Origin: an uncultured Clostridia bacterium
GTDB lineage: Bacteria; Bacillota; Clostridia; Oscillospirales; Acutalibacteraceae
Length of the DNA: 6,593 nucleotides
Assembly: GCA_946633275.1 (NCBI GenBank)
Contig: CAMPAT010000044.1
Span: 1 to 6,593, forward strand
Direction: 5' to 3'
The translations under genes and the position numbers were made by a program. Positions 1 through 6,593 of the stretch are shown here, in pieces; position 1 is the stretch's first letter; each line of letters opens with the position of its first letter. Below the pieces are notes generated by a model. That model saw nothing but the letters and a program-made list of their open reading frames with translations. It ran no database searches and was not told the origin of the DNA.

Positions 1-1469
1 ACTTCACCGACTCACAGCGCCAGGCAACTAAGGACGCAGGTAAAATCGCGGGTCTTGACGTTAAGAGAATTATCAACGAGCCTACTGCAGCTGCTCTCGC
101 ATTCGGTATTGACAAGGAAGACGACCAGAAGGTTATGGTTTACGACCTCGGCGGCGGCACCTTCGACGTATCTATTATCGAGATGGGCGACGGAGTTCAG
201 GAAGTACTTGCAACAGCAGGTAACAACCGTCTCGGCGGCGACGATTTCGACGAGAAAATTATGAACTGGCTTGTTGCTGAGTTCAAGGCTCAGAACGGTA
301 TCGACCTTTCATCAGACAAGATGGCTATGCAGCGTATTAAGGAAGCAGCAGAAAAGGCAAAGATTGACCTTTCAGGTATGACAACAGCTCAGATTTCACT
401 TCCGTTCATCACAGCAGACGCAACAGGCCCGAAGCACCTTGAGATGACTCTTTCAAGAGCTAAGTTTAACGAGATGACAGCAGACCTTGTTGAAGCTACG
501 ATGGGTCCTGTTCGCCAGGCTATGAGCGACTCGGGACTTTCGATGAACGAGATTGACAAGATTCTCCTTGTCGGCGGTTCAACGCGTATTCCTGCAGTTC
601 AGGACGCAATCAAGAACTTCTCTCACAAAGAGCCGTTCAAGGGCATTAACCCTGACGAATGCGTTGCTATGGGCGCTGCTCTCCAGGGCGGCGTACTCGG
701 CGGCGATGTTAAGGGACTCCTTCTCCTCGACGTTACTCCGCTTTCACTCGGTATCGAAACAATGGGCGGCGTAAATACAGTTATCATCGAGAGAAATACT
801 ACTATCCCGACTAAGAAGTCTCAGATTTTCTCAACTGCTGCAGATAATCAGACCTCTGTAGAGGTTCACGTTCTTCAGGGTGAAAGAGAATTTGCAAAGG
901 ACAACAAGACTCTTGGTATGTTCCACCTTGACGGAATTCTTCCTGCAAGACGCGGCGTTCCGCAGATTGAGGTAACTTTTGATATCGACGCAAACGGTAT
1001 CGTTCACGTATCTGCTAAGGATCTCGGCACAGGCAAGGAGCAGCAAATCAGTATCACAGCTTCTTCAAATATGAGCAAGGAGGATATTGACAAGGCTGTC
1101 CGCGAGGCTGAGCAGTTTGCAGAAGAGGATAAGAAGAAGAGAGAAGCTGTTGACCTTCGTAACAACGCGGACCAGATGGTATATCAGACGGAAAAAATGC
1201 TCGCTGACGACGGCGACAAGTTCTCCGCAGACGATAAGTCAGCGCTTGAGACTAAGCTCGGTGCGCTCAAGGAAGCGCTTAAGGGCGACAACAACGACGC
1301 TATCAAGTCCGCTCAGGAAGATTTGACAAACAAGTTCTATGAGGTTTCACAGAAGCTTTATCAGCAGGCGCAGGCAGCTCAGGGCGCTCCTCAGGGCGAC
1401 CCGACGCAGGGCGCAGGCGCACAGCCTGACGACGGATATACCGATTACACAGAGGTAGACGAAAACTAA
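1..1469 (+). CDS. dnaK: Molecular chaperone DnaK (Hsp70), 5'-truncated by window edge
   Basis: ATP-dependent cytosolic Hsp70 chaperone that binds exposed hydrophobic peptides and works with DnaJ and GrpE. The frame is open from base 3 (bases 1-2 finish a codon), giving 488 visible residues. About 120 N-terminal residues, including the first phosphate motif, lie upstream of the window. Visible landmarks in order are the [14 protein letters not shown] segment, [13 protein letters not shown], the phosphate-2 motif [10 protein letters not shown] (about 144-173), the adenosine motif GGSTRIP (573-593), the hydrophobic interdomain linker [11 protein letters not shown] (about 714-746), the beta substrate-binding domain with [10 protein letters not shown], the helical lid, and a Gly/Gln/Ala-rich tail ending TEVDEN. 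The short region after the linker motif [10 protein letters not shown] matches the Gram-positive DnaK layout. No defect is seen. An ATG at 135 is internal, since clear DnaK sequence precedes it. dnaJ follows after 73 bp, so the two are probably cotranscribed. Any CIRCE/HrcA operator would be upstream, outside the window. Confidence 0.98.
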   Translation, partial: FTDSQRQATKDAGKIAGLDVKRIINEPTAAALAFGIDKEDDQKVMVYDLGGGTFDVSIIEMGDGVQEVLATAGNNRLGGDDFDEKIMNWLVAEFKAQNGIDLSSDKMAMQRIKEAAEKAKIDLSGMTTAQISLPFITADATGPKHLEMTLSRAKFNEMTADLVEATMGPVRQAMSDSGLSMNEIDKILLVGGSTRIPAVQDAIKNFSHKEPFKGINPDECVAMGAALQGGVLGGDVKGLLLLDVTPLSLGIETMGGVNTVIIERNTTIPTKKSQIFSTAADNQTSVEVHVLQGEREFAKDNKTLGMFHLDGILPARRGVPQIEVTFDIDANGIVHVSAKDLGTGKEQQISITASSNMSKEDIDKAVREAEQFAEEDKKKREAVDLRNNADQMVYQTEKMLADDGDKFSADDKSALETKLGALKEALKGDNNDAIKSAQEDLTNKFYEVSQKLYQQAQAAQGAPQGDPTQGAGAQPDDGYTDYTEVDEN

Positions 1470-1493
1470 GCTTCACAGGCTCAAGGCTCAATA

Positions 1494-1514
1494 CGGGCGG
1501 ATAATATCCGCCCG
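1494..1514 (+). promoter_or_regulatory. Perfect 9 bp hairpin in the dnaK-dnaJ gap, without a U-tract
   Basis: CGGGCGGAT (1494-1502) and ATCCGCCCG (1506-1514) are exact reverse complements around the triloop AAT. The bases after it (AATATACATATAAC) contain no T-run, so it does not look like an intrinsic terminator. It starts 25 bp after the dnaK stop and ends 17 bp before the dnaJ ribosome site GGAGGG (1532-1537). I infer an RNA element that protects the dnaK 3' end, marks a processing site, or partly lowers dnaJ expression relative to dnaK. The pairing is seen directly and the role is inferred. Confidence 0.7.
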
Positions 1515-1542
1515 AATATACATATAACTACGGAGGGCAGAT

Positions 1543-2691
1543 ATGCCTGAGAACAAAAGAGATTATTATGAAGTGCTCGGCGTAAGCAAGAGCGCTTCCG
1601 ATGATGAAATCAAAAAAGCATATAGAAAAACTGCCAAGAAATATCACCCCGACCTCAACCCGGACGACGCCGAGGCAGAGGCAAAGTTCAAGGAGTGCAA
1701 CGAGGCTTACGAGGTTCTCTCCGACCCTCAGAAGAAGGCTCGTTACGACCAGTTCGGCTTTGCCGGAGTAGACCCGAATTTTGGCGCAGGACAGGGCGCA
1801 GGCGGTTTCGGCGGCGGCTTCGGAGGATTTGAGGGAGATATTGACCTCGGCGATATCTTCTCGTCGTTTTTTGGCGGCGGCGGTTTCGGCGGCGGTGCGC
1901 GTAATCCTAACGCTCCTCGCAAGGGCAGAGATATCCAGAGCGCTGTAACAATCACGTTTGAAGAAGCTGCAAAGGGCTGCAAGAAATCCGTTGACGTGTC
2001 GCGCGTGGAGGACTGTTCTAAATGCCACGGCACAGGCGCGGCGGAGGGTACATCTCCGACGACTTGTCCCGACTGCCAGGGCAGAGGCTTCGTAAACGTT
2101 CAGCAGAGGTCTATCCTCGGCACAATTAACACTCAGACTACTTGCTCGCGCTGCGGCGGAAGAGGTAAGATTGTTGAGAACCCGTGCCCGAAATGTCAGG
2201 GCAAGGGCAAGGTAAGAAAACGCACGAAGGTTGATATTGACATCCCTGCAGGTATCGACAACCGCCAGGTTGTTAACCTGCGCGGCTACGGCGACAGCGG
2301 CGTTAACGGCGGTCCTGCCGGCGACCTTAAGGTTGTCGTAAATGTGCGCGCGCATAAGAATTTTGAGCGCGACGGTTACGATTTACACTATGTCAAGCAT
2401 GTCAGCATTGTCGAGGCTACGCTCGGCGCAGAGCTGCGCGTGCCTACTCTCGAGGGCGACATCAAGTATAATATGCCTGCGGGAACTCAGCCGGGCGAGG
2501 TATTCAAGCTCAAGGGCAAGGGTATTCAGCGGCTTAACGGCGTCGGCAAGGGCGATATGTTTGTTACTGTCGTTGTTGATATCCCGACGAATGTTTCAGC
2601 TGAGCAGGCAAATCTCCTCAAGGAGTTTGACAAGACGTATAAGCCGCCGAAGAATCCCGGCAAAAAAGGCTTTTTCGACAAGTTTAAATAA
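1543..2691 (+). CDS. dnaJ: Co-chaperone DnaJ (Hsp40, type I), complete
   Basis: Hsp40 partner that delivers unfolded clients to DnaK and stimulates its ATPase in the cytosol. At 382 residues it has normal length. Domains in order: J domain (about residues 6-71) with the catalytic HPD at 35-37; Gly/Phe-rich linker (about 73-120) with [10 protein letters not shown] and the DIF motif ([10 protein letters not shown]); a zinc-binding domain with four intact CxxCxGxG repeats (C158/C161, C175/C178, C201/C204, C215/C218), enough for two zinc ions; then the two beta client-binding domains (about 225-350), including GDLKVVVNV and a short basic tail. The start is well supported: GGAGGG at 1532-1537 sits 5 bases before the ATG, and [14 protein letters not shown] is a typical N terminus. 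It lies 73 bp after dnaK in the same direction and ends directly before an intrinsic terminator, so it is probably the last gene of the heat-shock operon. No prmA-like gene follows, unlike in many Firmicutes. Confidence 0.98.
   Translation: MPENKRDYYEVLGVSKSASDDEIKKAYRKTAKKYHPDLNPDDAEAEAKFKECNEAYEVLSDPQKKARYDQFGFAGVDPNFGAGQGAGGFGGGFGGFEGDIDLGDIFSSFFGGGGFGGGARNPNAPRKGRDIQSAVTITFEEAAKGCKKSVDVSRVEDCSKCHGTGAAEGTSPTTCPDCQGRGFVNVQQRSILGTINTQTTCSRCGGRGKIVENPCPKCQGKGKVRKRTKVDIDIPAGIDNRQVVNLRGYGDSGVNGGPAGDLKVVVNVRAHKNFERDGYDLHYVKHVSIVEATLGAELRVPTLEGDIKYNMPAGTQPGEVFKLKGKGIQRLNGVGKGDMFVTVVVDIPTNVSAEQANLLKEFDKTYKPPKNPGKKGFFDKFK
1801..1895 (+). repeat. 17 bp direct repeat inside the dnaJ Gly/Phe linker
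   Basis: GGCGGTTTCGGCGGCGG occurs at 1801-1817 and again at 1879-1895, in the same reading frame, each copy encoding the GGFGGG unit of the DnaJ linker. The bases between are unrelated coding sequence including the DIF motif. This is low-complexity coding repetition expected of a G/F linker. It could allow in-frame slippage or recombination that changes linker length by 78 bp (26 residues). Confidence 0.75.
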
Positions 2692-2692
2692 C

Positions 2693-2723
2693 AAAAAGGC
2701 GTACTATAAGTGCGCCTTTTTTT
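2693..2723 (+). terminator. Intrinsic terminator after dnaJ
   Basis: GGCGTACT (2698-2705) pairs with AGTGCGCC (2709-2716), 8 bp including one G-U, around an ATA loop. The stem is preceded by AAAAA (2693-2697) and followed by seven T residues (2717-2723). It begins one base after the dnaJ stop codon, and probably ends the dnaK-dnaJ transcript. Confidence 0.93.
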
Positions 2724-2737
2724 GGTGTATATTACTA

Positions 2738-2766
2738 TTTTATTTTTAGAATGTATTTGATATAAT
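2738..2766 (+). promoter_or_regulatory. Housekeeping sigma-type promoter with extended -10, for the PurF-like gene
   Basis: A consensus -10 TATAAT (2761-2766) carries the extended TGn element just before it (TG at 2758-2759). At 17 bp spacing the -35 hexamer is TTTTAT (2738-2743), a weak match, which is usual for extended -10 promoters. Transcription would start near 2773, leaving a leader of about 20 bases with the ribosome site AAGGAGG (2782-2788) 5 bases before the ATG. Such a leader is too short for a riboswitch such as a purine aptamer. I saw no clear operator palindrome. Confidence 0.75.
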
Positions 2767-2793
2767 AAAATAAACAAATATAAGGAGGCAGTT

Positions 2794-4209
2794 ATGGGAG
2801 GATTTTTCGGAGCAGTATCAAAGGACGATTGTGTATTTGACTTGTTTTTCGGTGTGGATTATCATTCTCACCTCGGCACACGTCGTGCGGGTCTTGCGGT
2901 TTATGACCCCGAAAACGGATTTGACAAGGCAATTCACAATATCGAAAACGCACCTTTCAGAACTAAGTTCACCAAGGAGTCGAACAGTATGCACGGCTCA
3001 ATGGGAATTGGCTGTATCAGCGATTTTGAGGCTCAGCCTATTCTCGTGCGCTCGCACCACGGCACTTTTGCTATTGCTACTGTCGGCAAGGTGAATAACA
3101 GCGATGAAATCGTGGATGAAATTATCGAGAACAAGACGCATTTCTTTGAAATGCAGAACGGCGATATTAATCAGACGGAGCTTATCGCCGCAATGATTAA
3201 CCAGAAGGATAACTTCATTGACGGTATCCGTTATGTACAGGAGACGGTTGACGGCTCGATAAGTATGCTTATCCTCACGCCGAAGGGCGTTTACGCCGCA
3301 AGAGATAAGATGGGCAGAACGCCCGTCGTGCTCGGTCAGAAGCAGGACGGCTACTGCGCAAGCTTTGAGAGCTTTGCGTATCTCAATCTCGGCTACACTC
3401 CGCTTAAGGAGCTTGCGCCGGGCGAGGTTGTAGTTATGACTCCCGACGGGGTGAAAACGCTTATAAGCGGCGGAGATAAGATGAAAATCTGCACATTTCT
3501 TTGGATTTACTACGGTTATCCGTCGTCGTCATATGAGGGTATCAGCGTAGAAAAAATGCGCTATGAGTGCGGCAAGGCGCTTGCAAGACGCGACCGCGAC
3601 AGCGGAATTAAGCCTGATGTTGTTGCAGGCGTTCCCGACTCCGGCGTTGCTCACGCAATCGGCTATTCAAACGAGTCGAAAATACCGTACACAAGACCTT
3701 TTGTTAAATATACTCCGACCTGGCCGCGTTCATTTATGCCGACTATTCAGAGCAAGCGCGACCTTATCGCAAAGATGAAGCTTATTCCGATTAAGGATTT
3801 AATTGAGGGTAAGAGCCTGCTTATGATTGACGACTCAATCGTGCGCGGAACTCAGCTTCGCGAAACAACGGAGTATCTTTTCGCAAGCGGCGCAAAGGAA
3901 GTTCATATCCGCCCTGCGTGTCCGCCTCTTTTCTTCGGTTGTAAGTATCTTAACTTCTCGCGCTCAACGAGCGAAATGGAGCTGATTACACGCCGCGTTA
4001 TAAGAGAGCTTGAGGGCGGCGACGTTACTGACGAGGTGCTGCAGGAATATATTAATCCCGACAGCGAAAAATATGCAAATATGCTTGAGGCAATCCGCAA
4101 GCAGCTTAAATTCACCTCGCTTCGCTATCATCGCCTTGACGATATGATTGAGAGCGTTGGCATTGATAAAGACAAGCTTTGCACATACTGCTGGGACGGA
4201 CGCGAATAG
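2794..4209 (+). CDS. PurF-like phosphoribosyltransferase with a degenerate glutaminase domain
   Basis: This 471-residue protein has the two-domain layout of glutamine PRPP amidotransferase (PurF), which makes 5-phosphoribosylamine in purine synthesis. The C-terminal half looks competent: VPDSGVAHAIGYSNESKIPY (280-299) and the PRPP loop LMIDDSIVRGTQ (343-354, acidic pair D346-D347). C233, C383, C463 and C466 match the four [4Fe-4S] ligands of Bacillus PurF in context and spacing. The N-terminal half (1-about 225) keeps the fold signature (HLGTRRAGLAVYD, EAQP, AARDKMGRTP) but starts MGGFFGAVS, where true PurF has the nucleophilic Cys-Gly. The HNGN oxyanion motif reads ATVGKVNN, and the Arg motif after GIG is missing. 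The usual flexible-loop motif NRYVGRTF is replaced by KYTPTWPRSF (305-314). The C383-to-C463 gap is about 25 residues longer than in Bacillus PurF. The start is fixed by AAGGAGG. Similar proteins are, as I recall, widely annotated as amidophosphoribosyltransferase. It may use ammonia, a partner or another amine, and the true substrate is unknown. No pur gene is nearby. Confidence 0.88.
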   Translation: MGGFFGAVSKDDCVFDLFFGVDYHSHLGTRRAGLAVYDPENGFDKAIHNIENAPFRTKFTKESNSMHGSMGIGCISDFEAQPILVRSHHGTFAIATVGKVNNSDEIVDEIIENKTHFFEMQNGDINQTELIAAMINQKDNFIDGIRYVQETVDGSISMLILTPKGVYAARDKMGRTPVVLGQKQDGYCASFESFAYLNLGYTPLKELAPGEVVVMTPDGVKTLISGGDKMKICTFLWIYYGYPSSSYEGISVEKMRYECGKALARRDRDSGIKPDVVAGVPDSGVAHAIGYSNESKIPYTRPFVKYTPTWPRSFMPTIQSKRDLIAKMKLIPIKDLIEGKSLLMIDDSIVRGTQLRETTEYLFASGAKEVHIRPACPPLFFGCKYLNFSRSTSEMELITRRVIRELEGGDVTDEVLQEYINPDSEKYANMLEAIRKQLKFTSLRYHRLDDMIESVGIDKDKLCTYCWDGRE

Positions 4210-4287
4210 AACGCAGGGGGCAGATACATAATCCGTCCGTTGTTTTATCACAGTAAGACATCTGATTTTTGAAATGGAGTAGATAAA

Positions 4288-5757
4288 ATGGAATACAAGT
4301 ACAAATTCTCGGTTATTATTCCCTTTTACAACACTGAAGATTATCTTGAAGAAGCGATTTGCAGCGTCGTTGACCAGACTATCGGCTTCAAGGATAATAT
4401 CCAGATTATCCTTGTTAACGACGGCTCAACCGACAACAGCGCCGATATTTGCGTAAGATACAGAGATATGTATCCCGACAACGTCATCTATGTTGAAAAG
4501 GAAAACGGCGGTGTAAGCTCGGCGCGTAACAAGGGAATTGAATATATCGAGGGTAAATATACCACTTTTCTCGACTCCGACGACAAGTGGGATGTTTCCG
4601 CTTTCGACAAGGCGTATGACTTTTTTGAAAAGCACTATGACGAAACCGACGCAGTCGCCTGCAGAGTAAAGCGTTTTGAGGCTCAGCACAGTTATCATAT
4701 GCTCGACTATAAATTCAACGCGGGCACTCGTATTGCGGACTTGAACGACCCCGAGGAGTACTATTCAATCCAGACCTTAATCGCGCCGCTCGTTATAAAA
4801 TCAGAGGCGATTAACGACCTTCGTTTTGACACAAGAGTAATCATCGGCGAGGATACTATTTTCTGCGTAAAGCTTATTCTTGAAAAGTGCAAGCTCGGCT
4901 TGCTCAAGGAGGCGTTGTACTATTACAGGGTACGAAATGCCAAGAACTCGGCGTGCGATAAAATCAAGCGCAACAAGTTCTTTTACGACGAGATGCTTGA
5001 ATACTATCACCTCGGATTCATTAATTATTCGAAGGAAAAATTCGGCAAGGTCATACCTTTTGTTCAGGCGACTATAATAAACGACCTGATGTGGCATTTC
5101 GACGCGGGCGAAACTCACGAGACGCTGAGCGACGAGGAGTTCGACGTTTATAAGCAGAAGGTAAAGAATATTCTCCGCAATATTGACGACGATATCATTT
5201 TTAACCACCCGCTTCAAAAATCTTATACAAGGCGCTCGGTGGCTGTCAACCTCAAGTACGACATCGACTATTTTAAATCGCTTAAGATTAAGGATAACAA
5301 GCTGTGTTATGACAAGTACAGCGTGTTCAATTTTGCGAGCTGCAGTATGCTTTGTATGCTCAACTCGATGTGCGCCGACAAGAACAAATTCCGCATTGAA
5401 GTGCTTATTGCGAACTGGCTGCTTAAATCGACTGCCGACGGCGGAAGGCTTGTGCTCAAGGTCGGCGACCGTTTTGTAAAACCGAGCGAAGTGCTCGAAT
5501 TTGTGCCGAAAAAAGTAAGAACCATTGACGGCGGCGAGTTCTATTACTCCTCCTGTATTTTCAACTTGAAGCTGAAATTAAAGGAGGGCGAGACTGTTAA
5601 CATTATGCCGCACATCATCTATGGCGACAAAACAGTACCGATATTCCTTAACTGTAAAATTGCTATCCCGAGCGAAGCTTATTATACAAATTGCCTCGCT
5701 CAGGGCAAGTACAACGTCACCTATGACGACAACTCAATACAGATAAGCTGCGAATAG
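4288..5757 (+). CDS. Family 2 glycosyltransferase with a beta-rich C-terminal extension
   Basis: A 489-residue GT-A glycosyltransferase that would transfer a sugar from a nucleotide-sugar donor, probably onto a surface polysaccharide, teichoic-acid-like polymer or other glycan. The donor and acceptor cannot be read from sequence. The catalytic domain (about 7-215) shows SVIIPFYN (8-15), VNDGSTDNS (43-51), ENGGVSSARNKGI (72-84), the metal-binding DSDD (96-99), and GEDT (187-190) with the probable catalytic acid. A mostly helical linker (about 225-340) follows. The tail (about 367-485) has alternating hydrophobic residues suggesting beta strands. I do not recognise a named family there, though it resembles the segment linking GT2 and CDP-glycerol phosphotransferase domains in fused teichoic-acid enzymes; no such second enzyme is present. 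No signal peptide or membrane helix is visible, so it is cytosolic or peripheral. GGAG (4276-4279) lies 8 bases before the ATG, a weaker site than its neighbours have. It follows the PurF-like gene by 78 bp with no convincing promoter or terminator, so cotranscription is plausible. Codon style matches the flanks. Confidence 0.9.
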   Translation: MEYKYKFSVIIPFYNTEDYLEEAICSVVDQTIGFKDNIQIILVNDGSTDNSADICVRYRDMYPDNVIYVEKENGGVSSARNKGIEYIEGKYTTFLDSDDKWDVSAFDKAYDFFEKHYDETDAVACRVKRFEAQHSYHMLDYKFNAGTRIADLNDPEEYYSIQTLIAPLVIKSEAINDLRFDTRVIIGEDTIFCVKLILEKCKLGLLKEALYYYRVRNAKNSACDKIKRNKFFYDEMLEYYHLGFINYSKEKFGKVIPFVQATIINDLMWHFDAGETHETLSDEEFDVYKQKVKNILRNIDDDIIFNHPLQKSYTRRSVAVNLKYDIDYFKSLKIKDNKLCYDKYSVFNFASCSMLCMLNSMCADKNKFRIEVLIANWLLKSTADGGRLVLKVGDRFVKPSEVLEFVPKKVRTIDGGEFYYSSCIFNLKLKLKEGETVNIMPHIIYGDKTVPIFLNCKIAIPSEAYYTNCLAQGKYNVTYDDNSIQISCE

Positions 5758-5760
5758 AAT

Positions 5761-5790
5761 AAAAACAGCGGGCTTCTGCTCGCTATTTTT
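5761..5790 (+). terminator. Intrinsic terminator after the glycosyltransferase gene
   Basis: AGCGGGC (5767-5773) pairs with GCTCGCT (5778-5784), 7 bp with one G-U, around a TTCT loop. It is flanked by AAAAA (5761-5765) and TTTTT (5786-5790), which could extend the stem across one mismatch. It starts 4 bases after the stop codon and separates this gene from uxuA. Confidence 0.87.
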
Positions 5791-5793
5791 ATA

Positions 5794-5822
5794 TTGAGTT
5801 TTAAATTCTTTTATGGTAATAT
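5794..5822 (+). promoter_or_regulatory. Predicted promoter of uxuA
   Basis: TTGAGT (5794-5799, 4 of 6 consensus) and TAATAT (5817-5822, 4 of 6) are separated by 17 bp, and TGG (5814-5816) supplies an extended -10 TGn element. Transcription would begin near 5829, a few bases before the ribosome site AAAGGAGGT (5832-5840). The -10 lies within the 8 bp palindrome TAATATTA (5817-5824), and TAAATT (5802-5807) faces AATTTA (5824-5829). These may form an operator, but in such AT-rich DNA they could be chance. No clear cre site was seen. Confidence 0.6.
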
Positions 5823-5846
5823 TAATTTATAAAAGGAGGTAATGCT

Positions 5847-6593
5847 ATGCAAATGACTTTTCGCTGGTTCGGCGCCGAAAAGGATACCGTAACCCTTGAG
5901 CAGATTAAGCAGATTCCCGGCGTAGTCGGCGTTGTTCCTGCGCTTCACGATTTGCCTGCGGGCGAGGCGTGGACGATGGACAGAGTGCAGGCTATGTATG
6001 ATGAGATTACTGCCGCAGGGCTCACGATGGAATGTATCGAGAGCGTTAATGTTCACGAGGATATTAAAATCGGCCTTCCGACCAGAGATAAATATATCGA
6101 GAATTATAAGACTTCAATCCGTAATCTTGCGAAGGTCGGAGTTAAGGTGATTTGTTATAATTTTATGCCTGTTTTCGACTGGACTCGCACGGATTTATAT
6201 ATGCCTCTTCCCGATGGCTCAACATGCCTTTCTTACGACGGAAAGCAGGTTGAGGGTAAGAGCCCCGAGGATATGTTCCGCGAGATTGACGACAACTCAA
6301 ACGGATATGCTATGCCCGGCTGGGAAACTGAGCGTATGGGCGAAATTAAGGAGTTGTTTGAAAAGTATAAGGACGTTACTGCCGACGACTTGTGGGCAAA
6401 TCTCAAGTATTTTCTTGACGCGATTATGCCCGTTTGCGAGGAGTGCGACGTAAAAATGGCTATTCACCCTGACGACCCGCCGTGGGGAATTTTCGGACTG
6501 CCGAGAATTATTACGGGCAAGGAAGCTATTGAGAAGCTGTTTTCAATCGTTCCCAGCAAGTATAACGGCTTGACGCTCTGCACAGGCTCGCTC
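5847..6593 (+). CDS. uxuA: Mannonate dehydratase UxuA, 3'-truncated by window edge
   Basis: Dehydrates D-mannonate to 2-keto-3-deoxy-D-gluconate in the hexuronate (glucuronate) catabolic pathway, a cytosolic metal-dependent TIM-barrel enzyme. The frame is open to the last base: 249 residues are visible of roughly 350-360 expected. UxuA landmarks are the N terminus MQMTFRWFG, the segment IPGVVGVVPALHDLPAGE (23-40), ESVNVHEDIKIGLPTRDKYI (65-84), NLAKVGVKVICYNFMPVFDW (93-112) with TRTDL after it, MAIHPDDPPWGIFGLPRI (204-221) and TLCTGSL (243-249). H207 and C245 sit in the motifs expected to supply metal ligands; the remaining His and Asp ligands would lie past the edge. The start at 5847 is preferred over the out-of-frame ATG at 5842 because GGAGGT (5835-5840) then has 6-base spacing and the protein begins as in the family. 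It has its own promoter after a terminator. Partners such as uxuB, uxaC or a regulator may follow downstream, but none is in the window. Confidence 0.97.
   Translation, partial: MQMTFRWFGAEKDTVTLEQIKQIPGVVGVVPALHDLPAGEAWTMDRVQAMYDEITAAGLTMECIESVNVHEDIKIGLPTRDKYIENYKTSIRNLAKVGVKVICYNFMPVFDWTRTDLYMPLPDGSTCLSYDGKQVEGKSPEDMFREIDDNSNGYAMPGWETERMGEIKELFEKYKDVTADDLWANLKYFLDAIMPVCEECDVKMAIHPDDPPWGIFGLPRIITGKEAIEKLFSIVPSKYNGLTLCTGSL

Noticed and set aside
1470..1542. CIRCE/HrcA operator in the dnaK-dnaJ gap
   Set aside because: No TTAGCACTC-type inverted repeat is present; the only inverted repeat there is the GC-rich hairpin.
1528..2355. A 275-codon open frame on the - strand opposite dnaJ
   Set aside because: It lies wholly opposite a clear DnaJ, has low-complexity Ala/Val/Leu-rich sequence with no recognisable domain, and results from the codon pattern of dnaJ.
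2724..2793. Possible purine riboswitch before the PurF-like gene
   Set aside because: The predicted leader is only about 20 bases and the whole gap is AT-rich with no aptamer-like stems.
4196..4240. ACGGACG/CGTCCGT inverted repeat spanning the end of the PurF-like gene, followed by TGTTTTA
   Set aside because: The 7 bp stem has a 31-base loop, starts inside the coding sequence and has only an interrupted T-tract, so it is a poor terminator.
4240..4268. TTGTTT and TGATTT as a possible promoter for the glycosyltransferase gene
   Set aside because: The -10 matches consensus at only two positions and there is no extended -10 element.
4801..5217. A 138-codon open frame on the - strand inside the glycosyltransferase gene
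   Set aside because: It is fully contained in a well-supported coding gene, with no ribosome site or recognisable motif.
5842..5844. Upstream ATG as an alternative uxuA start
   Set aside because: It is out of frame with UxuA and only one base from the GGAGGT ribosome site.

Overview
The window is a 6.6 kb stretch of chromosomal DNA with all five genes on the + strand. The chaperone sequences are of low-GC Gram-positive type: DnaK has the short Gram-positive layout and DnaJ is a complete type I protein. Strong GGAGG ribosome sites, moderate GC and an UxuA-type mannonate dehydratase fit an anaerobic clostridium, perhaps a gut Ruminococcaceae/Oscillospiraceae member. That placement is an inference from protein resemblance and codon style, not a database result.

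Layout: (1) bases 1-1469 are the 3' four fifths of dnaK. (2) A 73 bp gap with a perfect 9 bp hairpin leads to dnaJ (1543-2691), which ends at a strong intrinsic terminator (2693-2723). (3) A promoter with a consensus extended -10 box then drives a PurF-like phosphoribosyltransferase (2794-4209). (4) A 78 bp gap with no convincing promoter or terminator leads to a family 2 glycosyltransferase with an extra C-terminal domain (4288-5757), ending in a second terminator (5761-5790). (5) A further promoter drives uxuA, mannonate dehydratase (5847 to the window end, truncated). No gap exceeds about 100 bp, and I saw no RNA gene, mobile element, CRISPR array or phage gene.

The transcription signals suggest three units: the tail of a dnaK-dnaJ heat-shock operon, a possible PurF-like/glycosyltransferase pair, and uxuA. 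DnaK and DnaJ work as one chaperone machine. The other genes have no evident functional link to it.

The most interesting item is the PurF-like gene. Its phosphoribosyltransferase half has a textbook PRPP loop and all four candidate iron-sulfur cysteines. Its glutaminase half has lost the N-terminal nucleophilic cysteine (Gly instead) and the other signature pocket residues, and the acceptor-side flexible loop is also changed. It is probably not an ordinary glutamine-dependent PurF, although annotation by similarity would call it one.
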